From Microbacterium allomyrinae (GTDB lineage Bacteria > Actinomycetota > Actinomycetes > Actinomycetales > Microbacteriaceae), in contig NZ_JAGTTN010000006.1 of NCBI RefSeq assembly GCF_020682705.1, positions 1-64,000 on the forward strand: a stretch of 64,000 bases of DNA, in the 5' to 3' direction. The notes below the pieces were generated by a model. That model saw only the letters and a program-made list of their open reading frames with translations, made no database searches and had not been told where the DNA came from. Numbering within the stretch: the stretch's first letter is position 1; each line of letters opens with the position of its first letter. Positions 54,882 through 64,000 of the stretch are shown in pieces. The position numbers and the translations under genes are program-made.

Positions 54882-56488
54882 GCCTCGCTCCGCTGGAGCC
54901 GGATCTCGGCGTCGCCCAGCAGGAATCGATCGCCGGCCTCGACCTCGACGCCCGGCGTCGCCTCGACCTCGGTACCCATCAGCGTCGCGAAGAACACGCC
55001 GTTGGTGGAGTCCAGATCGGTCACGTACCAGCGATCGTCGCGCAGCTGCAGCCGGGCGTGGGTCTTGGAGACGGTGCCGTCCTGGATGGAGATGAGCTGG
55101 GCGCCGGGGTGAGCGGGATCCGCTGCCGGACGGCGTCCGAGGATCACCGTCTCGGCGGAGAGCGGAACGGGGTCGCCCGTGGGCGGAACGAGCGACCAGT
55201 CGGTGCGCCGGCGACGGGCGATGACGGTCTCGTCGATGACGTCGTCGGGGATCTCGGGCCTGGCGTGGAAGGCCGACACCGAGGACCGCGCGGAACGAGG
55301 CGCTCCGGCGTCGGGCGCACCGGCGACCGCCGAGACCTCCGCCGACGCCTCGGGGAACGCGTCCGGATCGCTCATCGGCGTGCGTGCGGGCACCCACGGG
55401 TCGCGCTCGTCGCCTGGCGCGCTGCCGGGAGCGGGAACACGGGTGACCGGGGGCGTCGCACTGACCCCGGTGTCGGCGATGTCCGCCTCGGGCGTGTACG
55501 GGGTGCGTCCACGAAGGGGACCGTCCGCCGACACCGGGGTCACCGGCGGCTGCAGGGACGGCACCGCGGAGATCGGTGCGGGAGCACCGGAGACGGCGCC
55601 GGTCACCTCGCCGGTGAGGTCGGTGATCTCGATCGCACCGCCCTCCCACACGTCGGGGGCCACGTTCTCCTTCGGACGCGACGCATCCGCGAGAGCGGCG
55701 AACGACGCGGCGTCGCGCGTCTCGTCGACATCGAAGGCGCCTTCCACCGTGGCACCTGCAGCTCGTGCTGACGAAGGTTCGGCCGGGAGGGGCGGAGGCG
55801 TCCAGCCACCGGGCGGGGGCGAAACAGCAGAAGCGACGGGCGCGGGCGCGGCCGGGGCGGGCGGAACGGGCGGAATCGGCGGGAGCGCGGCAGCCGGTGC
55901 CTCGGGCAGGGGTGGCACCGCCGCATCCGGCGTCGCGTACGCCGGCGTGGAAGGCGCTGGGCCGAACGTCGCCTGGGCCGCGCTCGCGTACCCGGGCGTC
56001 GCCCACGAGCCGAACGCGGAGGAGTCCTCACTCGAGAGCAGGGCCGGCGAGGGCATCAGCGGCGTCGGCCAGGCCGAAGGATCCGGAGTGCGCCGGACAC
56101 CGGCATCCGCTTCATTTCCGACCCAGCGGGCGCTCCCCCAGCCGATGATCGACGCCCACACGGGGACGACCAGGATGCCGAGAACGGTCATGCCCGCGCC
56201 GAATCCGAAGGCCACGCTCAGCCGGTAGATCGCGATCGCGAAGACCACGAGGAACGCGAGCTGTCCGAGGATCGGGATCAGAGCCAGCAGGATCAGCCAC
56301 GGCGACAGCCCCGCGAGCTGCAGGAGGACGATCGTGTTGAAGATCGGGATCCACGCCTTCCACGGCTCGACGCCGGACTTGCGGAAAACCGCGGCGAGGG
56401 CGAGCGAGACCCAGATGTAGAAACCGGCTGTGAGCAGGAGGCTGAACAGCGTCCCGAAGACGGCGGCAGAGGCATCGGTGGCGGTCAT
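54878..56488 (-). CDS. DUF5684-type membrane protein with C-terminal FHA domain
   Basis: A 536-aa protein. Residues 1-120 hold three to four helices with the DUF5684-like sequence EPWKAWIPIFNTIVLLQLAG. A ~290-residue Pro/Ala/Ser linker follows. The FHA domain is at ~445-530 (AETVILGRRPAADP, VSKTHARLQLRDDRWYVTDLDSTNGVF). Just before it lies DETVIARRRRTDW, which resembles the acidic-Thr motifs of the next protein and could be an intramolecular or partner FHA ligand. It overlaps both neighbours by 4 nt. Confidence 0.85.
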   Translation of the reverse strand: MTATDASAAVFGTLFSLLLTAGFYIWVSLALAAVFRKSGVEPWKAWIPIFNTIVLLQLAGLSPWLILLALIPILGQLAFLVVFAIAIYRLSVAFGFGAGMTVLGILVVPVWASIIGWGSARWVGNEADAGVRRTPDPSAWPTPLMPSPALLSSEDSSAFGSWATPGYASAAQATFGPAPSTPAYATPDAAVPPLPEAPAAALPPIPPVPPAPAAPAPVASAVSPPPGGWTPPPLPAEPSSARAAGATVEGAFDVDETRDAASFAALADASRPKENVAPDVWEGGAIEITDLTGEVTGAVSGAPAPISAVPSLQPPVTPVSADGPLRGRTPYTPEADIADTGVSATPPVTRVPAPGSAPGDERDPWVPARTPMSDPDAFPEASAEVSAVAGAPDAGAPRSARSSVSAFHARPEIPDDVIDETVIARRRRTDWSLVPPTGDPVPLSAETVILGRRPAADPAHPGAQLISIQDGTVSKTHARLQLRDDRWYVTDLDSTNGVFFATLMGTEVEATPGVEVEAGDRFLLGDAEIRLQRSEA

Positions 56489-58995
56489 GGCATCGGACGC
56501 ACCGGTCGGGTGCGTCCTCTCCCCCTCTCGGCGAATCGCGATTGGGCACCCGTTTCGGGCGCCAGCGGTCGAAGCAACGATCTCAACGATACGGTCGCGA
56601 GCAGTCCGCGCCAGACTCCACGCTCCCGTCGCAGCCGTCGGCGCTCATCGTCGACGGCGTTCCAGTAGTCCTGTGCGTCCTCTGCGGCCAGCAGCGCGTG
56701 CGAGAACACCGCCCGGTCGGCGCTGCGTGCGAGGTCCGCACCGACGGGGCCCGCGAACGCGCCGGCGAGCTCGGAGCGGGTGAGTCGGCGCGGGGCGTCG
56801 TGCCCGGCATCCACCGCCGCATCGACGTACTCGTCCCATCCGCCGGCGACCCGCGCCGCCGGTGTCCCCGTCAATCGGCGCGAGCGCCGTCGGGCGGCCT
56901 TCGCGCCGAGGATGATCGCGAACGGCCCGAACGCGAGCAGCAGGAGCAGCAGCACGACGCCCGAGGCGCGCAGCACCGGCCACAGCCACGCCAGGTCGGT
57001 GCCGGCGTCGTCGTCCGCAGCCGGGTCCGACGCGGAATCCTCCTGCGCAGGATCGGGCGGCACGACCTCCTCTACCGAGTCGGGACGCACCTCGGTCACG
57101 TTCTCGGGATCGCGCTGCTCTGTGACGTCCAGGCTCGGCGACTGCGCGTACTGCGGGGTCACGTCGACGGCGATCCACTCGCCGTCCGCGGACTGCACCT
57201 CGGTCCACGCCGCGAGATCCTGGGCGCGGCAGACGCCCGCACCGCACCCCGCGAGACCCGGCTCGGGCGTGAGCCGGGCGCCCACGACGACGCGCGCGGG
57301 AAACCCCAGTTGCCCCGCGATGAGGGCCACCGCGGTCGCGAACTGCTCGTCGTCGCCGACCGCCGCGACGTAGTTGCCGGATGCCGCGGCCCGAGGATCG
57401 GACTCCCGCTCGAGGAGCCGCGCGAACATGGTGTCGATGCGCGCGAGAGAGTGGCCGGACGCGCTGGGCTGGAACGCGTAATCCGACAGCGCGGTCGTCC
57501 ACACCGGCGCGACATCGCCCTCGACCAGTCCGTGGCTCAGATACCCGCGGTCCCGCAAGAGCTCCACCAGGCCGGCGAGGGCCGGTCCGTCGCTTCCCAC
57601 CACATGCTCGTCCACCCAGGTGCGCAGAGTCTCCGGCACCGGCACCTCCGCGGACAGCCCGCCGGGAGCCTGCACCTCGGCCAGGTCGGCCGTCTCGGGC
57701 TCGACGCCCCGCACGACGTACGCATCGCCTTGCTCGAGTCCCCCGCCCGCGGTCTGGACGCCCGCGGCCGCCGCGGCGTTGTAGTAGAAGCGGTCGGCGA
57801 GCGACGCGGCACGGCCCCCGCCGAACTCGACCGCCTCGAGGCGGCCGGCGGTCGGCATCCAGACTCCGTCGAGCCCGTCGATCGCGATACGCGCCGCGAC
57901 CGGTGCACCGTCGCCCGCGTCGAGGGTCGACGGCACCCGCACGAAGCGGCCGGCATCCACCGCGCCGGCACCACCGGTGCGGAACACCTCGCCGTCGTAG
58001 GCGTCGAGCGTGGCGAGGCGCACCCGCTCGGGCAGTTCTCCCCCGGACGGCTCGACGGTGAACAGCACGTCGTCGGCGCGCTCGTTCGAGAACAGCGCGC
58101 GGTACTGCGCGAGCGGGCTGACCTCGGCCGACAGGTCGACGTCGGGGCCGATCGCCGAGCGCAGCACCTCGCGCTCGCTGCCCCGCGCAGCGAAGGGCAC
58201 CACCGCGACGGCGATCACGAGTGCGCCGACCAGGATCCCGCCGCCCAGCAGGGTCCGCCGGCGATCGACCCGCGACGGGCGCCGCGAGATGCGCACCCCG
58301 CTGGAGGCGGCGGCGCGCTGCAGCGCGCGGATGCGCTCATCGTGCGTGCGCCATGCGAGCCACAGCAGGCACGCGACGAGCGCCGCGACCCCGATGGCCG
58401 TCTCGACCGGCGCGTAGAAGGCGAGGGGGCCGAGCCGGAGCGGGGCGCTCACGGTCGTGCGTCCGAAGAACAGCCCGAAGGAGACCATCGCGAGCGCCAC
58501 CGGCACCGCGCCGTACGCCGCGCGGTCTTCGCGCCACGCCAGCAGCAGCATCACGCACGTGCCGACCAGGAAGATCACGAGCGCGGGCACGAGCAGGTTG
58601 CGGTACGAACCGACGGCCAGCTCGACCGTCACGAGGTCCTTCCAGCCGAGCACGAGACCGCTGGCGAGCTCGCCCAGGCCCCGCACGATCTCGGCGGGTC
58701 CGCCCAGCCGAGACGGCACGGCGAGGGGAACGCCCAGCACGAGGATCGCCGCCGCGAGGAGTGCGGCCACCAGCCAGCCGCTCCCGCGGCGGAGCCACAC
58801 CGCGACGGCGATACCGGCACCGACGAGCGCTCCGGCCACCACGAGAAGGACGAAGCTGCCCGCCTGATAGATCGGCCACGCCGCCACCGCAGCGATCAGC
58901 ACGATCACGGCGGCGAAGGCCGCCCCCACGGCGATGCGCGGCACGACGCGCCCCGCGTGCAGGCCGCCGCGGGAGGCATCCCGATTCACGCTCAT
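56485..58995 (-). CDS. Transglutaminase-like membrane protein, catalytic residues lost
   Basis: An 836-aa protein with the TgpA-like plan: about eight N-terminal membrane helices (to ~285), an extracytoplasmic transglutaminase-like domain (~480-620), one more helix (~665-690) and a cytoplasmic tail. In the core, the usual Cys of G-x-C-E-x-F-A is Asp (GD548-D549-EQFATA) and the His before the W of HAW is Ala (A596 in AAWTEV); the third residue, D611 in VDVTP, remains. It should therefore lack transglutaminase or protease activity and may act as a binding scaffold. It sits after MoxR and DUF58 genes, a common trio. ATG at 58995 overlaps the DUF58 stop (ATGA); a longer upstream frame is rejected. 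Confidence 0.85.
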   Translation of the reverse strand: MSVNRDASRGGLHAGRVVPRIAVGAAFAAVIVLIAAVAAWPIYQAGSFVLLVVAGALVGAGIAVAVWLRRGSGWLVAALLAAAILVLGVPLAVPSRLGGPAEIVRGLGELASGLVLGWKDLVTVELAVGSYRNLLVPALVIFLVGTCVMLLLAWREDRAAYGAVPVALAMVSFGLFFGRTTVSAPLRLGPLAFYAPVETAIGVAALVACLLWLAWRTHDERIRALQRAAASSGVRISRRPSRVDRRRTLLGGGILVGALVIAVAVVPFAARGSEREVLRSAIGPDVDLSAEVSPLAQYRALFSNERADDVLFTVEPSGGELPERVRLATLDAYDGEVFRTGGAGAVDAGRFVRVPSTLDAGDGAPVAARIAIDGLDGVWMPTAGRLEAVEFGGGRAASLADRFYYNAAAAAGVQTAGGGLEQGDAYVVRGVEPETADLAEVQAPGGLSAEVPVPETLRTWVDEHVVGSDGPALAGLVELLRDRGYLSHGLVEGDVAPVWTTALSDYAFQPSASGHSLARIDTMFARLLERESDPRAAASGNYVAAVGDDEQFATAVALIAGQLGFPARVVVGARLTPEPGLAGCGAGVCRAQDLAAWTEVQSADGEWIAVDVTPQYAQSPSLDVTEQRDPENVTEVRPDSVEEVVPPDPAQEDSASDPAADDDAGTDLAWLWPVLRASGVVLLLLLLAFGPFAIILGAKAARRRSRRLTGTPAARVAGGWDEYVDAAVDAGHDAPRRLTRSELAGAFAGPVGADLARSADRAVFSHALLAAEDAQDYWNAVDDERRRLRRERGVWRGLLATVSLRSLLRPLAPETGAQSRFAERGRGRTRPVRPMP

Positions 58996-60395
58996 GACGT
59001 CGCCCCCCGCAGCAGGAGGCCCGAGAGGTCGTCGACCGTGCCGACGGTGAGCACGGTCATGCTCGACAGCTGCTGCATGCGCGGGTGCGCGCGCTCGTCG
59101 CAGATCACGCCGACGACCACGGTGTCGACGGGGAACGCGAGCGCGGCCTGCTGCAGACGCGTCAGCGAGACACGCGAACCCACCACCACGAACGCGATCG
59201 ACAGCCCGTCGCCCGACTCGGCGGCCAGACGGCACACCTCGCCCACGGGCATCGTGCTCTCGAGCCGATCGACCGCACTGAACCCGTCGAGCATGGTCCG
59301 GGGCGACTCGGCCGGGATGTGGCGGATCGCACGCAGACGCCCGCGCACGACGCGCGGGATCTCAGAGCCCGTCACGATGGCGACGTCGCGAGCGTCGTGG
59401 ACGGCGCGAAGCCCCAGCGACGCCGCACACGACACAGCCAGTTCGAACTCGTCGGGATCGGCGAACTCGGCCTCTGCCACCGCGAGGATCACGGCCATGC
59501 GCGAGCGGCGGGACTCCTCGTACTGGCGCACCATGAGGCGCCCGGTCTTGGCCGTGGAACGCCAGTGGATCTGGCGCTGCGAGTCTCCGGGTGCGTACTC
59601 GCGGATGGCGTGGAACGACATGTCGGCGTCGACCAGGCGCCGCGTGGGGCTGCCCTCGAGATCGCGGATGAGCCCCGCGCTGGTGGACGGCAGCGACGTG
59701 GTGCGGGGGTGGACGAACACGTCGTGGACGTCCTCGAACGCGTGCTCGCGACGCAGGAGCCCGATCGGGTCGCTGCGGACCGTCGTCACCGGACCGACCG
59801 TAACGATTCCGCGGCGCAGGCCCGGGATGTCGAGGGGCTGCGCGATGCTGTGCCCCGGGCGCAGCAGCGGCACGCCGAACTCGACGAGACCGCCGCCGAC
59901 GGGTACGTCGAGGCGTCCCGGCAGCGCGATGCGGTGCCCGTCGTTGCGCACCACGATCTCGCCGTCGATGCCGTCGCCGGCGACGACGCGCCCGTGCGAG
60001 AGCGACAGGTCCACCTCGTACGACCGCGCGCCGAATAGGAACGGAACGGACGCGAGGAGCAGGACGATGGATGCCGCGCCCGCGACCATCCACTCGACCC
60101 AGCCGAACACGAGCCCGAGCACCAGCCCCGCCGTGGCGGCGACGGCGACCAGCGCGCCCGCCGGGCGGACCGTGCGCGCAGCCCACTGCACCGCCGCGCG
60201 GACCGCTGAGCCGGCTGCCCGCCACGCCCCCGCCCACCACACGACGGCGCGCACCAGTGCGCGGCCGCGGCTCGACGAAGTGACGCTCGTCGACGTGACG
60301 TGCGTTCGCCCCTCGGGCTCGGTGGAGTGGACGGTGCGTGTGAGGCGCGCCTCGGCCGTGCTGAAGGAGTCGCGCTGCCGTTCGGCTGTGCTCAT
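58992..60395 (-). CDS. DUF58 domain-containing membrane protein
   Basis: A 467-aa protein with two membrane helices (about 77-97 and 101-122), a beta-rich region and the DUF58 core (FHAIREYAPGDSQRQIHWRS, then TAKTGRLMVRQYEES). DUF58 proteins usually accompany MoxR ATPases and carry a VWA-like fold that may be a MoxR target. It overlaps moxR and the transglutaminase-like gene by 4 nt each. Confidence 0.92.
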   Translation of the reverse strand: MSTAERQRDSFSTAEARLTRTVHSTEPEGRTHVTSTSVTSSSRGRALVRAVVWWAGAWRAAGSAVRAAVQWAARTVRPAGALVAVAATAGLVLGLVFGWVEWMVAGAASIVLLLASVPFLFGARSYEVDLSLSHGRVVAGDGIDGEIVVRNDGHRIALPGRLDVPVGGGLVEFGVPLLRPGHSIAQPLDIPGLRRGIVTVGPVTTVRSDPIGLLRREHAFEDVHDVFVHPRTTSLPSTSAGLIRDLEGSPTRRLVDADMSFHAIREYAPGDSQRQIHWRSTAKTGRLMVRQYEESRRSRMAVILAVAEAEFADPDEFELAVSCAASLGLRAVHDARDVAIVTGSEIPRVVRGRLRAIRHIPAESPRTMLDGFSAVDRLESTMPVGEVCRLAAESGDGLSIAFVVVGSRVSLTRLQQAALAFPVDTVVVGVICDERAHPRMQQLSSMTVLTVGTVDDLSGLLLRGATS

Positions 60396-61357
60396 ACGGC
60401 CTCGCGCCTGCTGGGTGGTGCGATGTCGAGCAGGACCTGGCCGATCACGGTCTCTTGCGTGACCCCGTCGAACTCGGCCTCGGGGTGCAGGATCAGGCGG
60501 TGCGAGAGCACCGGAACGGCGAGCGACTTCACATCGTCGGGTGTCGCATAGGTCCGCGCCTGCGACGCGGCCCGGGTGCGCGCGGCGCGCGTCAAGGCGA
60601 GCGCCCCGCGGATGCTGACGCCCAGCCGCACCTCGTCGGCGGTGCGCGTGGCGTCGACGAGCCGGGCGATGTAATCGAGCACGAGCGAGTCGACGTAGAC
60701 CTGCGCCGCGAGATCCGCCATGCCCACCAGCGCCTGGGGCGTGATGATCGGCGTGAGCTCGTCGGTCGAGACGGCGGCGCCGTCGAGGATCCGCACGGTG
60801 GCGGCGTGGTCGGGGTAGCCGAGCGAGGCGCGCATCATGAAGCGGTCCAGCTGCGCCTCGGGAAGCCGGTAGGTGCCCGCCTGCTCGACGGGATTCTGGG
60901 TGGCGAGCACGAGGAACGGCACACCGACGGGGCGCGAGACGCCGTCGATGGTGACGCGCCCCTCCTCCATGACCTCGAGCAGCGCCGACTGCGTCTTCGG
61001 GCTCGCCCGGTTGATCTCGTCGGCGAGCACGATGTTCGCGAAGATCGGGCCCGCATGGAACTCGAACACGCCCTCCTTCTGGTCGTAGACGCTCAGTCCG
61101 GTGATGTCGCTCGGCAGCAGGTCGGGCGTGAACTGGATACGGGTGTTCGTTCCCTGCACCGACTGCCCCATGGCGCGCGCGAGCGAGGTCTTGCCCGTTC
61201 CCGGCACATCCTCGAGGAGTACGTGGCCGTCGCTCATCATCGCGGTGAGCACGAGCTCGACGACGTGGCGCTTTCCCAGCACCGCGCGCTCGACGTTGTC
61301 GGCGATCTGTGCGAACGTCTGCGCGAACCAGTCGGCCTGCGGCTGGGTGATGGTCAT
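60392..61357 (-). CDS. MoxR-family AAA+ ATPase
   Basis: A 321-aa AAA+ chaperone. Walker A is LLEDVPGTGKTSLA (~47-60), Walker B VLADEINRA, sensor 1 ATQNPVEQAGTYRLPEAQLDRF, followed by a lid domain with SIRGALAL. MoxR proteins mature or load partner VWA/DUF58 proteins. It starts the moxR-DUF58-transglutaminase-FHA chain that leads into the secretion ATPase, with 4-nt overlaps throughout. Confidence 0.95.
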   Translation of the reverse strand: MTITQPQADWFAQTFAQIADNVERAVLGKRHVVELVLTAMMSDGHVLLEDVPGTGKTSLARAMGQSVQGTNTRIQFTPDLLPSDITGLSVYDQKEGVFEFHAGPIFANIVLADEINRASPKTQSALLEVMEEGRVTIDGVSRPVGVPFLVLATQNPVEQAGTYRLPEAQLDRFMMRASLGYPDHAATVRILDGAAVSTDELTPIITPQALVGMADLAAQVYVDSLVLDYIARLVDATRTADEVRLGVSIRGALALTRAARTRAASQARTYATPDDVKSLAVPVLSHRLILHPEAEFDGVTQETVIGQVLLDIAPPSRREAV

Positions 61358-61412
61358 GTGGTGTCCTCTGGCGTGCGGTGGTGCGTGGAGAAGGGCGAGC
61401 GGATGCCGATGC

Positions 61413-64000
61413 TCACGGCGTCGGCGTGGGATCGGGCGGGTCCGGCGGCACCGGCGGCCGATTCGGGTCGCACTCCGCCGCGAACGTGGTGCTCGCAGGC
61501 GTCAGGCCCCAGCCCTGGGCATCCCAGTTCACCGAGACGGCGATGCCTTCGACGTAGGCCGCGCCGACCGGGACGGTCCAGGTGGCGGCTTCGTGCGGCA
61601 GCACGGCGCCCGACTCGTCGTAGTAGCGCAGGCCTGCGTTGCCGAACGTGACGGCCGCCTTCGCGCCGCTCGAGGCGTTGGAGGAGTCCCATGCCGTGGC
61701 GAGCGTGCCGCCGCCGACGCACGACGTCACGCTCCAATTGGCCTGCACCTGATAGGGCGCGCTGCCGCTCGCTGGCACCGCCGTCGCCCACGGCGTCGAC
61801 GGCCCCCACCACTCGTGCACGTAGCGCACCTGGATACCCGGGTCACGCCCGAAGACGCTCGACGGCGGGCCGCCCTGGATCTCGGCGTAGTTGCGGTTGG
61901 GGATGCGCTCGGTCGATGTCGGCTGGGCCCGGATCACCCATTGCGCGCTCTGCGCCGAGACATCCGGCGCCGCGTCGACGGCGAAGGTCCATCCGCGCGG
62001 CGCGCGCCCCGACTGCTGCGCCCGCACCGACGCGGTGGTCTCGGCACGTCCGAATCGCTGGTCGCCCCACCACGACTCGACGCACAGCGTGAAGGTGTAC
62101 TCGTTGCCGTCGGCGAGGCCCGGGAACGTCGCGACCGCCCCGTCGACCGACGTCGTGCAGCTCTGCCCTTCGCGCACGATGCCGTAGCGCAGCGTCGAAC
62201 CGTCGCCGTTGAGGGTCGCGGTGGCCCGGCCGGTCACTGTGACCGTGCTTTCGCCGTCCGAGGCGGCGCTCAGCGCGAGCTGAGGCGACAGCGGTGCGCC
62301 GACGCCGTTCGTCTGCACCGTGGTCGCCGCACCCGCCGCACTGCCGCCCAGGCCCGGAGGAAGCTCGAAGCGGGAGTAGGGCGTCACCGTGACGATGGCC
62401 GCGGTGTTGGTGCCCACGCGGTACGAGGGCACGACGATGCGGGTGTCGTTGCGGCCGATCGGTACGCGGGCGAGCTCCCCGTCGGGGCTCGAGATCTCGA
62501 AGCTGCCCGTCTCGCCGGGCTCGATGCCGTCGAGCACCAGCGAGACCACGCCGCCCTCGCCGGAGGTGACCACCGGGCGGGCGGTGATGCTCCTCGGGGC
62601 CGGGGGCGTGTCGTACGCCCACGCGACCGTGCGGACGCTCGCCTTCGACTCGCCGACACCGTTGACGGCCCAGGCTTCATAGGTGCGCTGCTCGCCGTTG
62701 GGCGCCGTGATCGGGGGGCACACGCCGACGGCGGTGCAGCGCGCGACCTCCTGGCCTGCGGAGCGGATGACGAAGCCGGCGAGTGCCGGGTACGCCAGGC
62801 GTGCCTCTCCGGGGTCGACGCGCAGGGTCACCGTGCCGTCCGCATAGGACGCCTGCACCACGCTCGACGGAGCCTTCGGGAAGCCGAGCAGATCCAGCAG
62901 CACCCGTCCGTCGCGCTCGGAGTTCGTCATACGGCCCTGCGCGTCGCGCACCGAGAACGTCGCGCTGCACGTCGCCCCCGGGGCGTCCTGCGTCCACGAC
63001 GCAGTCACCGACGTCGCCGACGCGACCTGGAAGCTCACCCCGACGCACGCACCGGCGGTGCGAACCCCGACCACCTCGAGCGGGGTGCGCGGCAGCGGGT
63101 TGACCTCTCCCTTCGCGCCGATGACCTGGATCATGCACGAGGAGCCGGCGGCCTGAGAACACTGCTGCGCGGTGGATCCGCCCTGCGGAAGCGTCGACGG
63201 CGCGGCGCCGACACGCAGGATGAGACGGGCGGAGGCGACCGCAGGGTGGCTCGTGACCGAGACGATCGCAGCCTCTTCGGCCCCGGGGACCGCCCGGTCG
63301 GCGCCCGTCACCGTGAGGAGGGAGCCCTCCTGCGTCACCTCGAACGCGGTGCCGCTGTGCTGGAGGTCGTAGACGATGCCGTCCCAGTCCTCGCGCAGCT
63401 GCCACGTGGTCATATTGCGCAGATCGAACGTCGCCGTCTCGCCCGGTCCCACCGTGACGGAACCGGGCCGGAGCTCCGGCTGCGGGTCGAGCGGATGCAC
63501 GACGATCGGCACCGACAGATACGTCCAGTCGTCCTGACCCACCAGACGCACCGGCACCTGGCAGGCATCCGCCCACGGCGCGCCGGCACCGGCCTCGTAA
63601 CGCACCGTGGATCCGGATTCGACCGCGCAGACCGCGTCGGCGCGGGCGCCCGAGACGCGCACCTCGGTGCCGACCTCGATCCGGCTGCCGCGCGGCCGGG
63701 CGACCAGCTCAGCCATGTCGAACGTCGTCGACTCGAGCTCCTGGACATCGGGCGCAGCCGTGCCCGCCCGGATCGTGAGCGCGAGATCGTCGTCGCCGGG
63801 CACCTTGAGGAACGCGTAGGTCGTGACCTCACCCGACGTTCCTTCGCCCGTGACCGCGAACGGGATGAGCCGGGTCGTGGCCGGAAGGGCACCGCGCAGC
63901 CGCGTGCCGTCGACCGACACCCCGTCGGCGTCGCCCCACAGCGAGACCTCGAGATCCGACACCTCACCGCCCGACCAGATCGCCTTGTCGGCGAGCACGT
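61413..64000 (-). CDS. Large Ig/FN3-like repeat surface protein (5' end outside window)
   Basis: The last 861 residues are visible; the gene continues past the window edge. Beta-rich repeats resemble Ig-like and FN3 modules (GPGETATFDLRNMTTWQLRE, then SSVVQASYADGTVTLRVDPG and ALAGFVIRSAGQEVARC). Several Cys pairs suggest an extracellular protein. It ends in a Pro-rich tail (PPVPPDPPDPTPTP) without a sortase signal or C-terminal helix, so an anchor, if present, must be N-terminal. It lies 55 nt upstream of moxR and probably heads or shares the secretion operon. It may be a cell-surface component or substrate. Confidence 0.8.
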   Translation of the reverse strand, partial: VLADKAIWSGGEVSDLEVSLWGDADGVSVDGTRLRGALPATTRLIPFAVTGEGTSGEVTTYAFLKVPGDDDLALTIRAGTAAPDVQELESTTFDMAELVARPRGSRIEVGTEVRVSGARADAVCAVESGSTVRYEAGAGAPWADACQVPVRLVGQDDWTYLSVPIVVHPLDPQPELRPGSVTVGPGETATFDLRNMTTWQLREDWDGIVYDLQHSGTAFEVTQEGSLLTVTGADRAVPGAEEAAIVSVTSHPAVASARLILRVGAAPSTLPQGGSTAQQCSQAAGSSCMIQVIGAKGEVNPLPRTPLEVVGVRTAGACVGVSFQVASATSVTASWTQDAPGATCSATFSVRDAQGRMTNSERDGRVLLDLLGFPKAPSSVVQASYADGTVTLRVDPGEARLAYPALAGFVIRSAGQEVARCTAVGVCPPITAPNGEQRTYEAWAVNGVGESKASVRTVAWAYDTPPAPRSITARPVVTSGEGGVVSLVLDGIEPGETGSFEISSPDGELARVPIGRNDTRIVVPSYRVGTNTAAIVTVTPYSRFELPPGLGGSAAGAATTVQTNGVGAPLSPQLALSAASDGESTVTVTGRATATLNGDGSTLRYGIVREGQSCTTSVDGAVATFPGLADGNEYTFTLCVESWWGDQRFGRAETTASVRAQQSGRAPRGWTFAVDAAPDVSAQSAQWVIRAQPTSTERIPNRNYAEIQGGPPSSVFGRDPGIQVRYVHEWWGPSTPWATAVPASGSAPYQVQANWSVTSCVGGGTLATAWDSSNASSGAKAAVTFGNAGLRYYDESGAVLPHEAATWTVPVGAAYVEGIAVSVNWDAQGWGLTPASTTFAAECDPNRPPVPPDPPDPTPTP

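Noticed and set aside
56542..60462. 1306-codon plus-strand open frame opposite the transglutaminase-like and DUF58 genes
   Set aside because: Spans two genuine genes and their overlap, no recognisable motifs; antisense shadow.

Overview
The window is high-GC actinobacterial DNA, most likely Microbacteriaceae and probably Microbacterium. The basis is the gene order, long Ala/Lys tails on ribosomal proteins, GTG/TTG starts, and FHA-rich type VII secretion genes. The genus is an inference. All but one of the recognised genes lie on the minus strand, so transcription runs from high to low coordinates. No rRNA, tRNA, transposase, integrase or CRISPR array was seen.

Layout from low to high coordinate. 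(1) 1-3.5 kb: the end of the alpha operon (infA-rpmJ-rpsM-rpsK-rpoA-rplQ) with a good promoter before infA. (2) 3.5-4.9 kb: one plus-strand gene with an AbiEi-like N-terminus and a DUF559-like nuclease C-terminus, framed by two related long palindromes and followed by a 35-bp tandem repeat. (3) 4.9-18.3 kb: dsbA-like, map, adk, secY, then the complete spc and S10 operons (rplO to rpsJ), with a structured leader of about 340 nt and a promoter before rpsJ. (4) 18.8-22.3 kb: an LPXTG-type surface protein with VWA and DUF11 domains, then a small MT0933-type antitoxin-like gene. (5) 22.8-33.2 kb: a tightly overlapping exopolysaccharide cluster (VanZ, DUF4012, priming sugar transferase, two glycosyltransferases, polymerase, flippase, two acyltransferases). 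It separates tuf from rpsJ, which are neighbours in many bacteria. (6) 33.4-37.8 kb: the str operon rpsL-rpsG-fusA-tuf. (7) 38.0-64 kb: a type VII secretion-like locus.

The secretion locus reads from 64 kb down as: Ig/FN3-like surface protein (5' end outside the window), MoxR ATPase, DUF58, transglutaminase-like membrane protein with the catalytic Cys and His positions changed, DUF5684+FHA protein, tail-anchored protein with repeated acidic-Thr motifs, RDD+FHA protein, and an EssC/EccC-type triple ATPase with an FHA domain. Three related downstream modules follow. Modules 1 and 2 each hold a WXG100-sized protein (identical 95-aa copies), a second small helical protein, a large putative T7SS-secreted protein with a central membrane segment, a four-helix membrane protein and two small proteins of unknown families. 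Module 3, next to rpsL, is decayed: a truncated frameshifted remnant, one intact membrane gene, and a deletion-fused pair.

The two 95-aa genes share an unusual promoter: a G-quadruplex-type tract and a CCCCATGGGG dyad next to a TAGCCT -10, then a short hairpin at the predicted 5' end that carries a compensatory base change between copies. Each gene is also followed by a strong hairpin. The duplicated modules, this promoter and the FHA/phospho-Thr wiring are the most promising candidates for an undescribed system. All calls were made by reading the sequence; no database search was run.
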